NCBI GenBank assembly: GCA_020633555.1
Contig: JACKDL010000020.1
Location: 1 to 64,000, forward strand
Source: Myxococcales bacterium
Lineage (GTDB): Bacteria; Myxococcota_A; Bradymonadia; UBA7976; UBA1532
Direction of reading: 5' to 3'
DNA length: 64,000 nt
Shown here: positions 17,401 to 24,366 of the stretch, piece after piece
Layout of the letters: every line of letters begins with the position of its first letter
How positions within the stretch are numbered: the first letter of the stretch is position 1
Program-made: the position numbers and the translations under genes
The notes under the pieces: model-generated
What the model saw: the letters and a program-made list of their open reading frames with translations, nothing else
Told to the model about the DNA's origin: nothing
Database searches by the model: none

Positions 17401-20400
17401 GCCCGCGGGTCATGCGCACGTCGCTGATGAGGGGGCTGCCGCCCACGTCGCCGCCCAGCACCACCCGCAGGGCCACCCGGCGGGTCGTCTGCGCGCCCGA
17501 CCAGGGATCGGTCACCCGCACCACCAGCGTGTAGTCGCCGTCGGCGGCGTAGCTGTAGACGGTGGTGCGCCCGGCGTCGCGGCGCTCGTAGATGCCGTCG
17601 CCGTCGAAGTCGAAGTCGTAGACCAGCGCCTCGGTGCCGTCGGCGTCGCTGGCCACGGCGGCGGCCAGCACCGTCCGGCCGCGGATGACCTCCACGTCCA
17701 GCGCGTGGATGCGGGTGGGGTTGTCCACCACCTGCACGCTGAAGCGGTCGCGGGTGCTGTTGCCGTGGGGATCGGTGACCACCACCCAGCCGGCGTACGG
17801 CTCGTTGTCGAACTCGTACTCGTGGCTGCCGATGCCGGCCACCAGGTTGGCCATCAGCGCGGCGTCGGCCTCGTCGCCCCAGTGCACGGTGTACACGAGC
17901 TGGCCGCCCTCGGGATCGAAGGCGTCCACCTGCAGGATGGCCTCGCCGTGCACGCCCACGTCCACGTCGATGCTGCGGATGACCGGCGGCGCGTTCACCT
18001 GCGGCGCCGGGAAGTCGATCTCGCGGGTCAGCTCGATCACGCCCCCGCGGCCGTCGTCCACGGTCACGGTCACGGTGTAGGTCCGGTAGGCGCCCTCGGG
18101 GAAGGCGTGGGCCGAGACGCCGCTGCGGCTGACGGTGGCAGGGCTGCCGTCGCCCCAGTTGATGGTGTAGGTCAGCTCGTCGCCGTCGGGATCGCTGGCG
18201 GACATGAGCAGCAGCGCGTTGAAGCCGCCCTGGGGCAGCAGCCGCGCCTCCTCCACCGCCGGATCGCGGTTGTCGGCCGGGCGGGCGATGTCCACGACGA
18301 TCTGCCGCTCGGCGCGGCCGCCGTTCCCGTCCAGGGCGATCACCGTGATGGTGTACTCGGCGAAGACGCCGTCGGGGAACGCGTGCTCGCCCAGGCCGCC
18401 GGGCAGGGCCTCCTCGGGGCTGTCGTCGCCCCAGACCACCCGGTAGCTGATCACGTCGCCGTCCGCGTCGAAGGCGCGGGCGGTGATGAGGACGTTGAAG
18501 CCGTCCACGGACAGCACCCGGGCCGTCTCCAGCACCGGATCGGCGTTCTCGGCGGGCTGCGGGAAGTTCACCGCGATGCGGGCGGTGGCCTGGCCCCCGT
18601 TGCCGTCGGCGGCGGTCACCGTGATGGTGTAGGCCCGGAACTGGCCGTCGGGGAAGCTGTGGGCCGCCTCGCCGCCGCGGTTCACCACGGGCTCGCTGCC
18701 GTCGCCGAAGTCGAAGGTGTAGGTGATGTTGTCGCCGTCGGGATCGAAGGCGGTGACCCGGGCCACCACGTCGAAGCCCACCTTCTCGGTCAGGCCCGAG
18801 AACTCGATGACCGGGGCCTGGTTGTCGGCGGGGCGCGGGAACTCCACCGCCACCTGGGCCGTGTCCTCGCCGCCCCGGCCGTCGGTGACCGTGACGGTGA
18901 TGGTGTACTCGCGGAACACGCCGTTGCGGTAGGTGTGCTCGGCCAGGCCGCCGCGCATGGCGGTGGGCGCCGTGCCGTCACCCCAGTTCACGGTGTAGGT
19001 CAGGTTGTCGGCGTCGGGATCGCTGGCGCTGGCGTTCAGCACCACGTCGAAGCCGTCCTTGCTCAGGATTCGGGCGAAGTCGAAGGTGGGCGCGCGGTTG
19101 GCCTGCGGCTCCACGAACTCCACGGGCACCTGGGTCTGGACGCTGCCGCCGTGGCCGTCATCGGCGGTCACCGTGATGGTGTAGGCCCGCCACTGGTTCA
19201 ACGCATAGCCGTGCTCGGCCAGGCCGCCCTGCATCCGCACGGGCTGGCTGCCGTCGCCCCAGTCCACCGTGTAGGTGATCACGTCGCCGTCGGGATCCGC
19301 CGCCGAGGCGCTCAGCACCACGTCGAAGCCGTCGCGCTCCAGGATCCGTGCGAACTCGAAGGCCGGCGGGCGGTTGTCCGCGGGCCGGGGGAAGTTCACC
19401 GGGATCTGGCGGGTGGCGCTGCCCCCGTCGGGATCCGTGGCGGTGACGGTGATGGTGTAGGCGCGGAAGGCGCCGTCGGGGTAGTCGTGCTCGGCGATGC
19501 CGCCCTGCATCCGGGTGGGCTGGCTGCCGTCGCCCCAGTCCACGGTGTAGGTGACGGCGTCGCCCTCGGGATCGGCGGCCGCGGCGCTGATGACCACGTT
19601 GAAGCCGTCCTTCGAGAGCACGCGGGCGAACTCGAAGACGGGGTCCTGGTTGGGGGGCGGGGCCTCGAACTCGATGACCACCGCCTCGCGGTCCTCCCCC
19701 TCACGGCCGTCGGTGGCGATGATGGTGGCGGTGTACTGGCGGAACTGCCCGTCGGGGTAGTTGTGGGCCGCCAGGCCGCCGCCCATCTCGGCGGGCGGGC
19801 TGCCATCGCCCCAGTCCACGGTCAGGGTCACGTCGTCGCCGTCGGGATCCATGGCCGAGGCGGTCAGGATGATCTGGAAGCCCTCCTGGCTCAGGATCCG
19901 GGCGTCGGTGATGACCGGGGCGCGGTTGGCGGCGGGCTCGGGGAAGTCCACCTGCACCTCGGCGCTGTCGCTGCCGCCGCGACCGTCCTCGAGCAGCACG
20001 CGGATGGTGTAGGCGCGGAACTGGCCCTCGGGGTAGGTGTGGAAGGCCAGACCGCCCTGGACCTGGCTGCGCTGGCCGTCGCCCCACTCGATGGTGAAGG
20101 TCAGCGGGTCGTCGTCCGGGTCGATGCCCGAGACGCTCAGCAGCACCTCGAAGCCGTTCTTCGAGATCACGCGGGCCAGCTCGATGCTGGGATCGCGGTT
20201 GGCGGGCGGGGCGGGGAAGTCCACCACCACGTTGCGGGTGGCGGAGCCGCCGCGGCCGTCGCTGGCGGTGATGCGCACGGTGTAGGCGCGGAAGACGTTC
20301 TCGGCGTAGTCGTGCTCGGCCACGCCGCCGCGGCTGGCGGTGGCCGGGCCGCCGTCGCCCCAGTCGAAGCTGTAGGTCACCTGGTCGCCGTCGGGATCCA

Positions 20401-23400
20401 CCGCGCTGGCGGTGAGCACCACGCTGAAGCCGTCGCGGCCCAGCTCGCGGGCCACCTCGAAGACGGGCGGGCGGTTGGCCAGCTCGACGGTGACGTCGAA
20501 CTCGGTGATCAGGCCGTTGCTGTCGACGATGCGGCCCACCACGTGGGCCTGGTCCTGGCCGTCCTGGGCGCGGAAGTCGAAGGTGTTCTGGGCCCCGCCG
20601 GCCACCTCGAAGCGCCCGTCGGCGCCCAGGTCGAAGAAGTAGCTGAAGGTGGGGTTGTTGACCGGGGGCTCGAAGGCCAGATCCTCGCTGACAGCGTCGG
20701 CGTCGTCGGTCACCCGCAGGGTGGCGGTGTACTGGCGGCCGCCGGGCAGCAGGAAGGTGCCGAACTCGGGCTCGGCGTCGCTGCCGTTGATGTCGAACCG
20801 GCCGTTGCCGTCCACATCCACCTGGTAGGCCAGGTCGTCGTTGCCGGGATCGTGGGCGTCCACGCGGGCGCGCACGGCCCAGTCCTGGTTGGGATCGGCG
20901 TCGATGACCAGCCGGTACCAGCCGTTGCCCAGGTTCTCCACCTGGGTGCCGTTGAAGATGGGCGGCTGGGGCGCGAAGGAGAGCTGGAAGTCGTCGATGA
21001 TGGGCGGCGCGTTGGGCACCACCACCCGGATGATGGCCTCGCTCTCCAGCCCGGCGAAGTCGCGCACGGTGGCGCGGATGCGGTCCACCCGGGGGCCGTC
21101 GGGATCGGGCACGTAGGTGAAGGTGGGCCCCATGTTGTTGGGGTTGCCGCGGTACTCGGGGGCCAGGACGATCTCGCCCGAGCCCTCGATGAGCTCGTAG
21201 CGGAAGAACAGGCCCAGCACGCCCTCGGGATCGCGGGTGCCGCCCAGGTTGATGTTCACGCCGCCGAAGTCCTCGGCCACGTAGGGGCCGCAGTTCTGGC
21301 CGCCCTCGTCGCAGGTGCCGATGTCGATGACGGGCGGCTCGCGGTTGACCACGATCATCACCGCGGCCGAGCCGAAGCTGCACTCGGTGCAGTCCACGCC
21401 GGGGCCGTCGTAGCACTCGCCGTTCCACTGGCCGTCGTCGCAGACGCGCATGGGCACGGCGAACAGCTCGCCCTCGCGGAACTCCATGTTCTCGTTGGGG
21501 ATGAAGGTCACCGGGCCGTTGGTGCCGTCCTCGCCGGCGTCGTCGAAGTCGCCGTCCAGGTTCAGGTCGAAGTGGATCGAGGTGACGCGGTCGGGGATCC
21601 CGCGGGCGCGGTTGGCGTCGCCGGGGAAGACCTCGTGATCGCTGTCGATGTCGTAGCTCTCGCGGCCGTCGAGGATGATGTTGGTGCCCAGGTAGCCGCG
21701 GTAGAAGGCGTTCTGCCCGTCGGGGTGGGCCACGATGACCGGCTTGTGGTTCAGCAGGCTGAGCTTCACCTCCACCGAGTCGGTGTCGTACACCCAGCGG
21801 CCCACCGAGTCGCGCACACCCAGGGTCACGTGGTGGCGCTCCACCTCGCCCCAGTCCAGCTCACCGTCGTAGGCGAAGGTGAAGGCCTCGTTCTTGTCGG
21901 CGGTGCAGAAGTCCCACAGGTTCTGGTTGTCGGCCTGATCGGCGGCCGGCGCGTCGCCCTCCACCTTCCAGCAGAAGCGGGTGAGGCTGACCGAGGGGTC
22001 CTGGATGTACGACCAGCTATGGTCGAAGGTGATGGGGATGCCCGGGCCCGCCAGCTCCGGGATGGCGCGGGCGTAGGCCACGGCCTCCAGCCAGCTCTGG
22101 ATGATCTGGGTGATCATGCCGGTGCGGCTGGGGCGCGCCACGTAGTTGCCCCACGACCAGCCGCCGCTCCAGTTCCAGGAGCCGTCCGCCTCCTGCCGCC
22201 GCAGCATGTTGCGGGTCAGCATGGCGTTCCAGTCGTTGCCGTTGGGCAGGTACTTGATCTCGGGCACGAAGGAGCGCAGGCCCTTGGTGGCGGCATAGAT
22301 GTAGTACAGGCCGCGGTAGTTGTTGTCGTAGCGGCCCCAGGCGCCGTCGCTGATGATCTCGGAGGTCGAGTTCAGGTGGGCGCGGTGGTTGGCCGCGTGG
22401 GGGCCCGAGTTGAAGTTCTGGTCATCCACCCAGCCGTAGCCCACCAGGGCGTTGCCGCTGAGCTTCCAGCCGCCGCCGTGGTAGCTGCACGAGCCGTTGG
22501 CGCAGTAGGTGCCCAGCCAGCTCCGCTGGCGGTCCTTGGCGAACTGGTAGGTCTCGACGCCGTACTTGCGCTCCAGCAGGCGCAGCGCCTCAGGGGACCA
22601 GCCGTTGGTCGAGGCGTCGCCGCCGGCCGCGTTGCAGCTGTAGTACCAGCCGCCCGTGGCGCGGTTGTCCTGGCAGTGCACGATGCCGTCCGCCAGGTCC
22701 TGGGCGATCTGGTCCAGCCGGCGCCCGAAGACGTTGCCCCGGCCAGCCTCAGCCACGTACGCGCCGTCGCCGAACTGCGCGATGGGCTCGGCCCAGGCGC
22801 TCGCGCCGTAGCTCGTGGTGTTGCCGTCGGTGGCGAACCGCCCGCTGGTGGGGCTGATGTACTGCGCGTCGATGCCCCGCGCGGCGGTGTCGTCGAAGTC
22901 GGGGTTGGCCACCATGTTGAAGGTGGTCAGCGTGGCGTTGATGCCGCACAGGGTCAGGTGACGGTAGTAGGGATCGGCGTCGCGGCCCGGGCCGTGGCCA
23001 TGGCCGCGGCGCAGGAACGCCAGCAGCGAGTGACCGTGGGACATGTACTGCCGCGCCGAGCCCGCCGTGTAGTAGCAGGTGTGCGTGCCGTGCCCCAGCC
23101 CGTCATCGGCCTGGTGGGTGTAGTTGCGGAACATGTACCAGAGGGCGCGATCCACGGCCCAGTCGGCGTGGAGCTTGCGGGTCAGCCGCAGGTTCTCGTC
23201 GCCGTTGCACTGCTCCACGGCGGGGTAGCCCGAGCAGATGCGCTCCACCCGCTGCAGCACCGGCATGATGGCCGTGGCGCGCTCGTTGCCGCACTCCACC
23301 TGCACCTTCGGGAAGCGCTGGGTGTTCCCCTCGACGTTGGGGTAGGCGACCGTCGAGTGCAGCGCGGCGAAGAAGCCGTTGCTGTTGATGTTCACCCACT

Positions 23401-23644
23401 CTTCGCCTGCGTCGTCGTAGTCGCCGTCGCCGTTCTTGTCCCAGCGGTAGCGGTAGGCGTTGCCGCAGGTGCCGTCCTCGGCGATGGCGCGAAGCTGGGT
23501 CTCCTGCCCGTTGGTGACCTCGAACGGGATGTCCCGCCCCTGCACCTTCTGGATGGCAGTGACCCGCAGCGGCGCGGCGCTGGCGGCCGTGGTGGCGGTG
23601 ACCACCACCAGGGCGCCCAGCAGGCGCCCGACGAAACGACTCAT
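14447..23644 (-). CDS. Giant PKD-repeat surface protein A with MYXO-CTERM anchor
   Basis: A 3,065-residue secreted protein. The ATG at 23644 is preceded by AGGGGGT and starts a signal peptide (MSRFVGRLLGALVVV ... ASA). Residues about 25-650 form a Cys/Trp/Tyr-rich domain with an EF-hand-like DKNGDGDYDD, a His-rich RRGHGHGPG and RRQEADGSW, which resembles the QW motif of alpha/alpha-toroid folds. Then come DxDxD-rich strands, nine PKD-type repeats of about 92 residues (WGDGS ... EHDY ... FRAYTITVTA) and a further set of alternating beta-sandwich repeats with DFDGDG motifs. The end carries CSCDV, a hydrophobic helix and RRKR, a MYXO-CTERM signal for myxosortase processing. It is most likely a long surface stalk or adhesin. 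Paralogue of the gene at 24367-33465. Confidence 0.88.
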   Translation of the reverse strand: MSRFVGRLLGALVVVTATTAASAAPLRVTAIQKVQGRDIPFEVTNGQETQLRAIAEDGTCGNAYRYRWDKNGDGDYDDAGEEWVNINSNGFFAALHSTVAYPNVEGNTQRFPKVQVECGNERATAIMPVLQRVERICSGYPAVEQCNGDENLRLTRKLHADWAVDRALWYMFRNYTHQADDGLGHGTHTCYYTAGSARQYMSHGHSLLAFLRRGHGHGPGRDADPYYRHLTLCGINATLTTFNMVANPDFDDTAARGIDAQYISPTSGRFATDGNTTSYGASAWAEPIAQFGDGAYVAEAGRGNVFGRRLDQIAQDLADGIVHCQDNRATGGWYYSCNAAGGDASTNGWSPEALRLLERKYGVETYQFAKDRQRSWLGTYCANGSCSYHGGGWKLSGNALVGYGWVDDQNFNSGPHAANHRAHLNSTSEIISDGAWGRYDNNYRGLYYIYAATKGLRSFVPEIKYLPNGNDWNAMLTRNMLRRQEADGSWNWSGGWSWGNYVARPSRTGMITQIIQSWLEAVAYARAIPELAGPGIPITFDHSWSYIQDPSVSLTRFCWKVEGDAPAADQADNQNLWDFCTADKNEAFTFAYDGELDWGEVERHHVTLGVRDSVGRWVYDTDSVEVKLSLLNHKPVIVAHPDGQNAFYRGYLGTNIILDGRESYDIDSDHEVFPGDANRARGIPDRVTSIHFDLNLDGDFDDAGEDGTNGPVTFIPNENMEFREGELFAVPMRVCDDGQWNGECYDGPGVDCTECSFGSAAVMIVVNREPPVIDIGTCDEGGQNCGPYVAEDFGGVNINLGGTRDPEGVLGLFFRYELIEGSGEIVLAPEYRGNPNNMGPTFTYVPDPDGPRVDRIRATVRDFAGLESEAIIRVVVPNAPPIIDDFQLSFAPQPPIFNGTQVENLGNGWYRLVIDADPNQDWAVRARVDAHDPGNDDLAYQVDVDGNGRFDINGSDAEPEFGTFLLPGGRQYTATLRVTDDADAVSEDLAFEPPVNNPTFSYFFDLGADGRFEVAGGAQNTFDFRAQDGQDQAHVVGRIVDSNGLITEFDVTVELANRPPVFEVARELGRDGFSVVLTASAVDPDGDQVTYSFDWGDGGPATASRGGVAEHDYAENVFRAYTVRITASDGRGGSATRNVVVDFPAPPANRDPSIELARVISKNGFEVLLSVSGIDPDDDPLTFTIEWGDGQRSQVQGGLAFHTYPEGQFRAYTIRVLLEDGRGGSDSAEVQVDFPEPAANRAPVITDARILSQEGFQIILTASAMDPDGDDVTLTVDWGDGSPPAEMGGGLAAHNYPDGQFRQYTATIIATDGREGEDREAVVIEFEAPPPNQDPVFEFARVLSKDGFNVVISAAAADPEGDAVTYTVDWGDGSQPTRMQGGIAEHDYPDGAFRAYTITVTATDPDGGSATRQIPVNFPRPADNRPPAFEFARILERDGFDVVLSASAADPDGDVITYTVDWGDGSQPVRMQGGLAEHGYALNQWRAYTITVTADDGHGGSVQTQVPVEFVEPQANRAPTFDFARILSKDGFDVVLNASASDPDADNLTYTVNWGDGTAPTAMRGGLAEHTYRNGVFREYTITVTVTDGRGGEDTAQVAVEFPRPADNQAPVIEFSGLTEKVGFDVVARVTAFDPDGDNITYTFDFGDGSEPVVNRGGEAAHSFPDGQFRAYTITVTAADGNGGQATARIAVNFPQPAENADPVLETARVLSVDGFNVLITARAFDADGDVISYRVVWGDDSPEEALPGGLGEHAFPDGVFAEYTITVIALDGNGGRAERQIVVDIARPADNRDPAVEEARLLPQGGFNALLLMSASDPDGDELTYTINWGDGSPATVSRSGVSAHAFPEGAYRTYTVTVTVDDGRGGVIELTREIDFPAPQVNAPPVIRSIDVDVGVHGEAILQVDAFDPEGGQLVYTVHWGDEADAALMANLVAGIGSHEYEFDNEPYAGWVVVTDPHGNSTRDRFSVQVVDNPTRIHALDVEVIRGRTVLAAAVASDADGTEALVYDFDFDGDGIYERRDAGRTTVYSYAADGDYTLVVRVTDPWSGAQTTRRVALRVVLGGDVGGSPLISDVRMTRGPSGELALAVDAWDPEGQPLTYRVNWGDGGPIEALADGDGLHRYNHADVFAGVVEVSDPDGNVARREVAFDLSDRATIIERVDAVPVGPGQFLVTVTAHDPDGDENLVYSFDFDSDGDFEAFNRVENRAVHTYRTPGAFFVRVEVVDQWSGATSQGEIRIDFAAPPAANQAPIIDDLIVRAGPLGETHVLVEAHDPDGDPLVLAVHWGDENEGVLEPAAEFVGRHRYAFPADGQPYLGYVVVADVHGARAERPFEAEVFDRPTRIREIGTEHIDGGTWVVDVRAHDPDGADRLRYAFDFDGDGVWDIEDSESPAALHHYDLALTYTVRVRVTDTWSGASVEGDTAIRVVPWGDDNALPLINALLLDINPLGEVTLTVDAVDPDGGPLDLVVHWGDEAGAEDVAPMEGTIADHTYAWGDAAGRWAGFVLVTDNQGASVRGRFDVQLVDRAPIIRSVDLRLVRAGAVLAEVVAEDPDGAEVRYVFDFDGDGVWDAEPQLGSTEVHTYGQPGEHRVRVGVIDQWSGAVTEGEAAIVLDPWIMENQPPVIRAVALEMGPRGQAVLTVEAEDPEGAFLDARVHWGDEAEADALSDIVGLNGRHTYPWPGADAEPFAGRVVVADPEGLTAEMPFAAAVVDHPTVIRAFRAAVVRGGEVRLTVDASDADTEGLTYAFDLDGDGLPDTEPSAEASLLHAFEGGGTYPLGVTVTDDWSGAQTSEAIEFELPPWVEEVPIAEDHLEGEEGRCLVFRIGEESGALETKVDATVCDRDVNPGENLWAWDFGDGNTARGSEVGHRYADDGVYDLIVTGGPAERPRRSRIQVFVANAAPQIQTQPRVEARRGTLYTYILRVEDQGPTDEVRVALVKGPEGMVIGRGAEDGTWRIAWEVPADFAEPTVEVEIRAHDGHLVDGEWRDDGGEAVQNFEVRVSDLVEVPPGTDDMGVDGGEGGGFDAYTGSSCSCDVADDESPGPATLLLLLGLALVGIRRKR
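17995..20480 (-). repeat. Nine PKD-type repeats in giant protein A
   Basis: Nine tandem units of about 275 bases (91-93 residues each). Consensus features: N-R-x-P start, LSKDGF, DPDGD, the PKD core WGDGS, AEH-x-Y, FRAYTITV and a V-x-F-P-x-P end. Acidic loops such as DPDGD suggest calcium binding. Units vary enough in sequence to be individually recognisable, and each has its counterpart at the same rank in giant protein B. Boundaries are approximate. Confidence 0.85.
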
Positions 23645-23671
23645 GATGACCCCCTGCGCAGGCCGCGGGCT

Positions 23672-23694
23672 GTGTTCGACAAGCGGTCGAACAC
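23672..23694 (-). promoter_or_regulatory. 5' leader hairpin of giant gene A
   Basis: GTGTTCGAC (23672-23680) and GTCGAACAC (23686-23694) are perfect 9-base inverted repeats around a 5-base loop, ending 27 bases before the ATG. A hairpin of different sequence lies 26 bases before the ATG of the paralogue. It may act in RNA (leader structure) or as an operator. Confidence 0.5.
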
Positions 23695-23733
23695 GGGCGG
23701 GCAGCCTTGGAAAAACCCAATACTCCAACGGAA

Positions 23734-23763
23734 TGCATAGCGCCCCTCGGGTGGGCAGGTCAA
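23734..23763 (-). promoter_or_regulatory. Possible sigma70-type promoter of giant gene A
   Basis: On the minus strand TTGACC (23763-23758) and TATGCA (23739-23734) are 18 bases apart. The -35 is good, the -10 is weak. It would give a leader of about 80 bases that includes the hairpin at 23672-23694. The paralogue also has TTGACC at a similar distance from its ATG. Confidence 0.35.
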
Positions 23764-24130
23764 AGGCGGGCGTGGAGCCTTTGGCGGCGAGCGCCTGCCG
23801 TGCGGGCCGCATCCAGGCGGGCGTGCCCGCGGCCACGTCGAAGCCGATGGCGTTCAGCAGGTAGCCGCCGCCCGCCAGCGCCACCGCCATGCCCAGCTTC
23901 ACCACCCATCAAAGGATGGAGCCGTATATGCCCTCGCAGCGCCCGTGGGTGCCCAGCTCGTTCAGAGCCACCCCGTCGGCGATCATCGAGCCCATGAGCG
24001 TGAACCGGCGCCCAGCCCGAAGGCCATCAGCGGCGCCGGCACCAGCAGCAGGCCGCCGGCGCCCCCACCGCCAGCGGGTGTGATCCGACACATCGCCCAT
24101 GAGCGGATCGGTCAGCGCGTCGGTGAGCCG
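23760..24130 (-). pseudogene. Remnant of an MFS/GPH-type sugar transporter, internally deleted
   Basis: Translating the minus strand between the giant genes gives two disconnected pieces of one transporter. LTDALTDPLMGDVSDHTRW plus RWGRRRP (24127-24050) is the conserved loop between the second and third helices of glycoside-pentoside-hexuronide/MFS carriers; it runs on in another frame as LLLVPAPLMAFGLGAG. MGSMIADGVALNELGTHGR (from 23995) and, past an in-frame TGA at 23908-23906, WVVKLGMAVALAGGGYLLN belong to the late helices of such carriers. The roughly 250 residues between are missing, and a frameshift and a stop are present, so the gene is dead. Its left end is uncertain and overlaps the promoter region of giant gene A. 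Confidence 0.7.
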
Positions 24131-24366
24131 GGGCAGGCCCGGGGTGCCAGGCGCGGGCTCGCCCGTGCGACCCCGACGAGGATGAGGGCGCCTGGAGCGA
24201 GGCCGGAGGCCGAGTGAAGCCGCACCGAAGACGACCAGAGGGTGTCGCCCCGAAGGCGGGTCGCGCAGCGGCCATGTCTGAGGGGCCGGCATGGGGAGGG
24301 GAGCCAGGCCCGCAGGGCCGCAGGCGATATGGGGAGGGGTCCGGCCCCTCCCCAGGGGCGCGAAGC
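24131..24366. other. Non-coding spacer upstream of transporter remnant
   Basis: No supported gene. It holds two copies of ATGGGGAGGGG (about 24291 and 24329), the second forming the terminator stem after giant gene B. The rest may be decayed N-terminal sequence of the transporter, but I could not recognise it in any frame. Confidence 0.4.
24330..24354 (-). terminator. Strong hairpin terminator after giant gene B
   Basis: TGGGGAGGGG (24330-24339), a 5-base loop and CCCCTCCCCA (24345-24354) form a perfect 10-base-pair stem 12 bases after the stop codon of giant gene B. The T-run is missing, as is common in such GC-rich genomes. Confidence 0.6.

Noticed and set aside
13748..23740. Plus-strand open frame of 3,330 codons opposite giant gene A (and 3,114 codons at 24214-33558 opposite gene B)
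   Set aside because: The translations are Val/Gly/His/Ala runs without domains, ribosome-binding site or signal, and mirror the codon bias of the real minus-strand PKD genes. High GC in third positions removes stops from the opposite frame.
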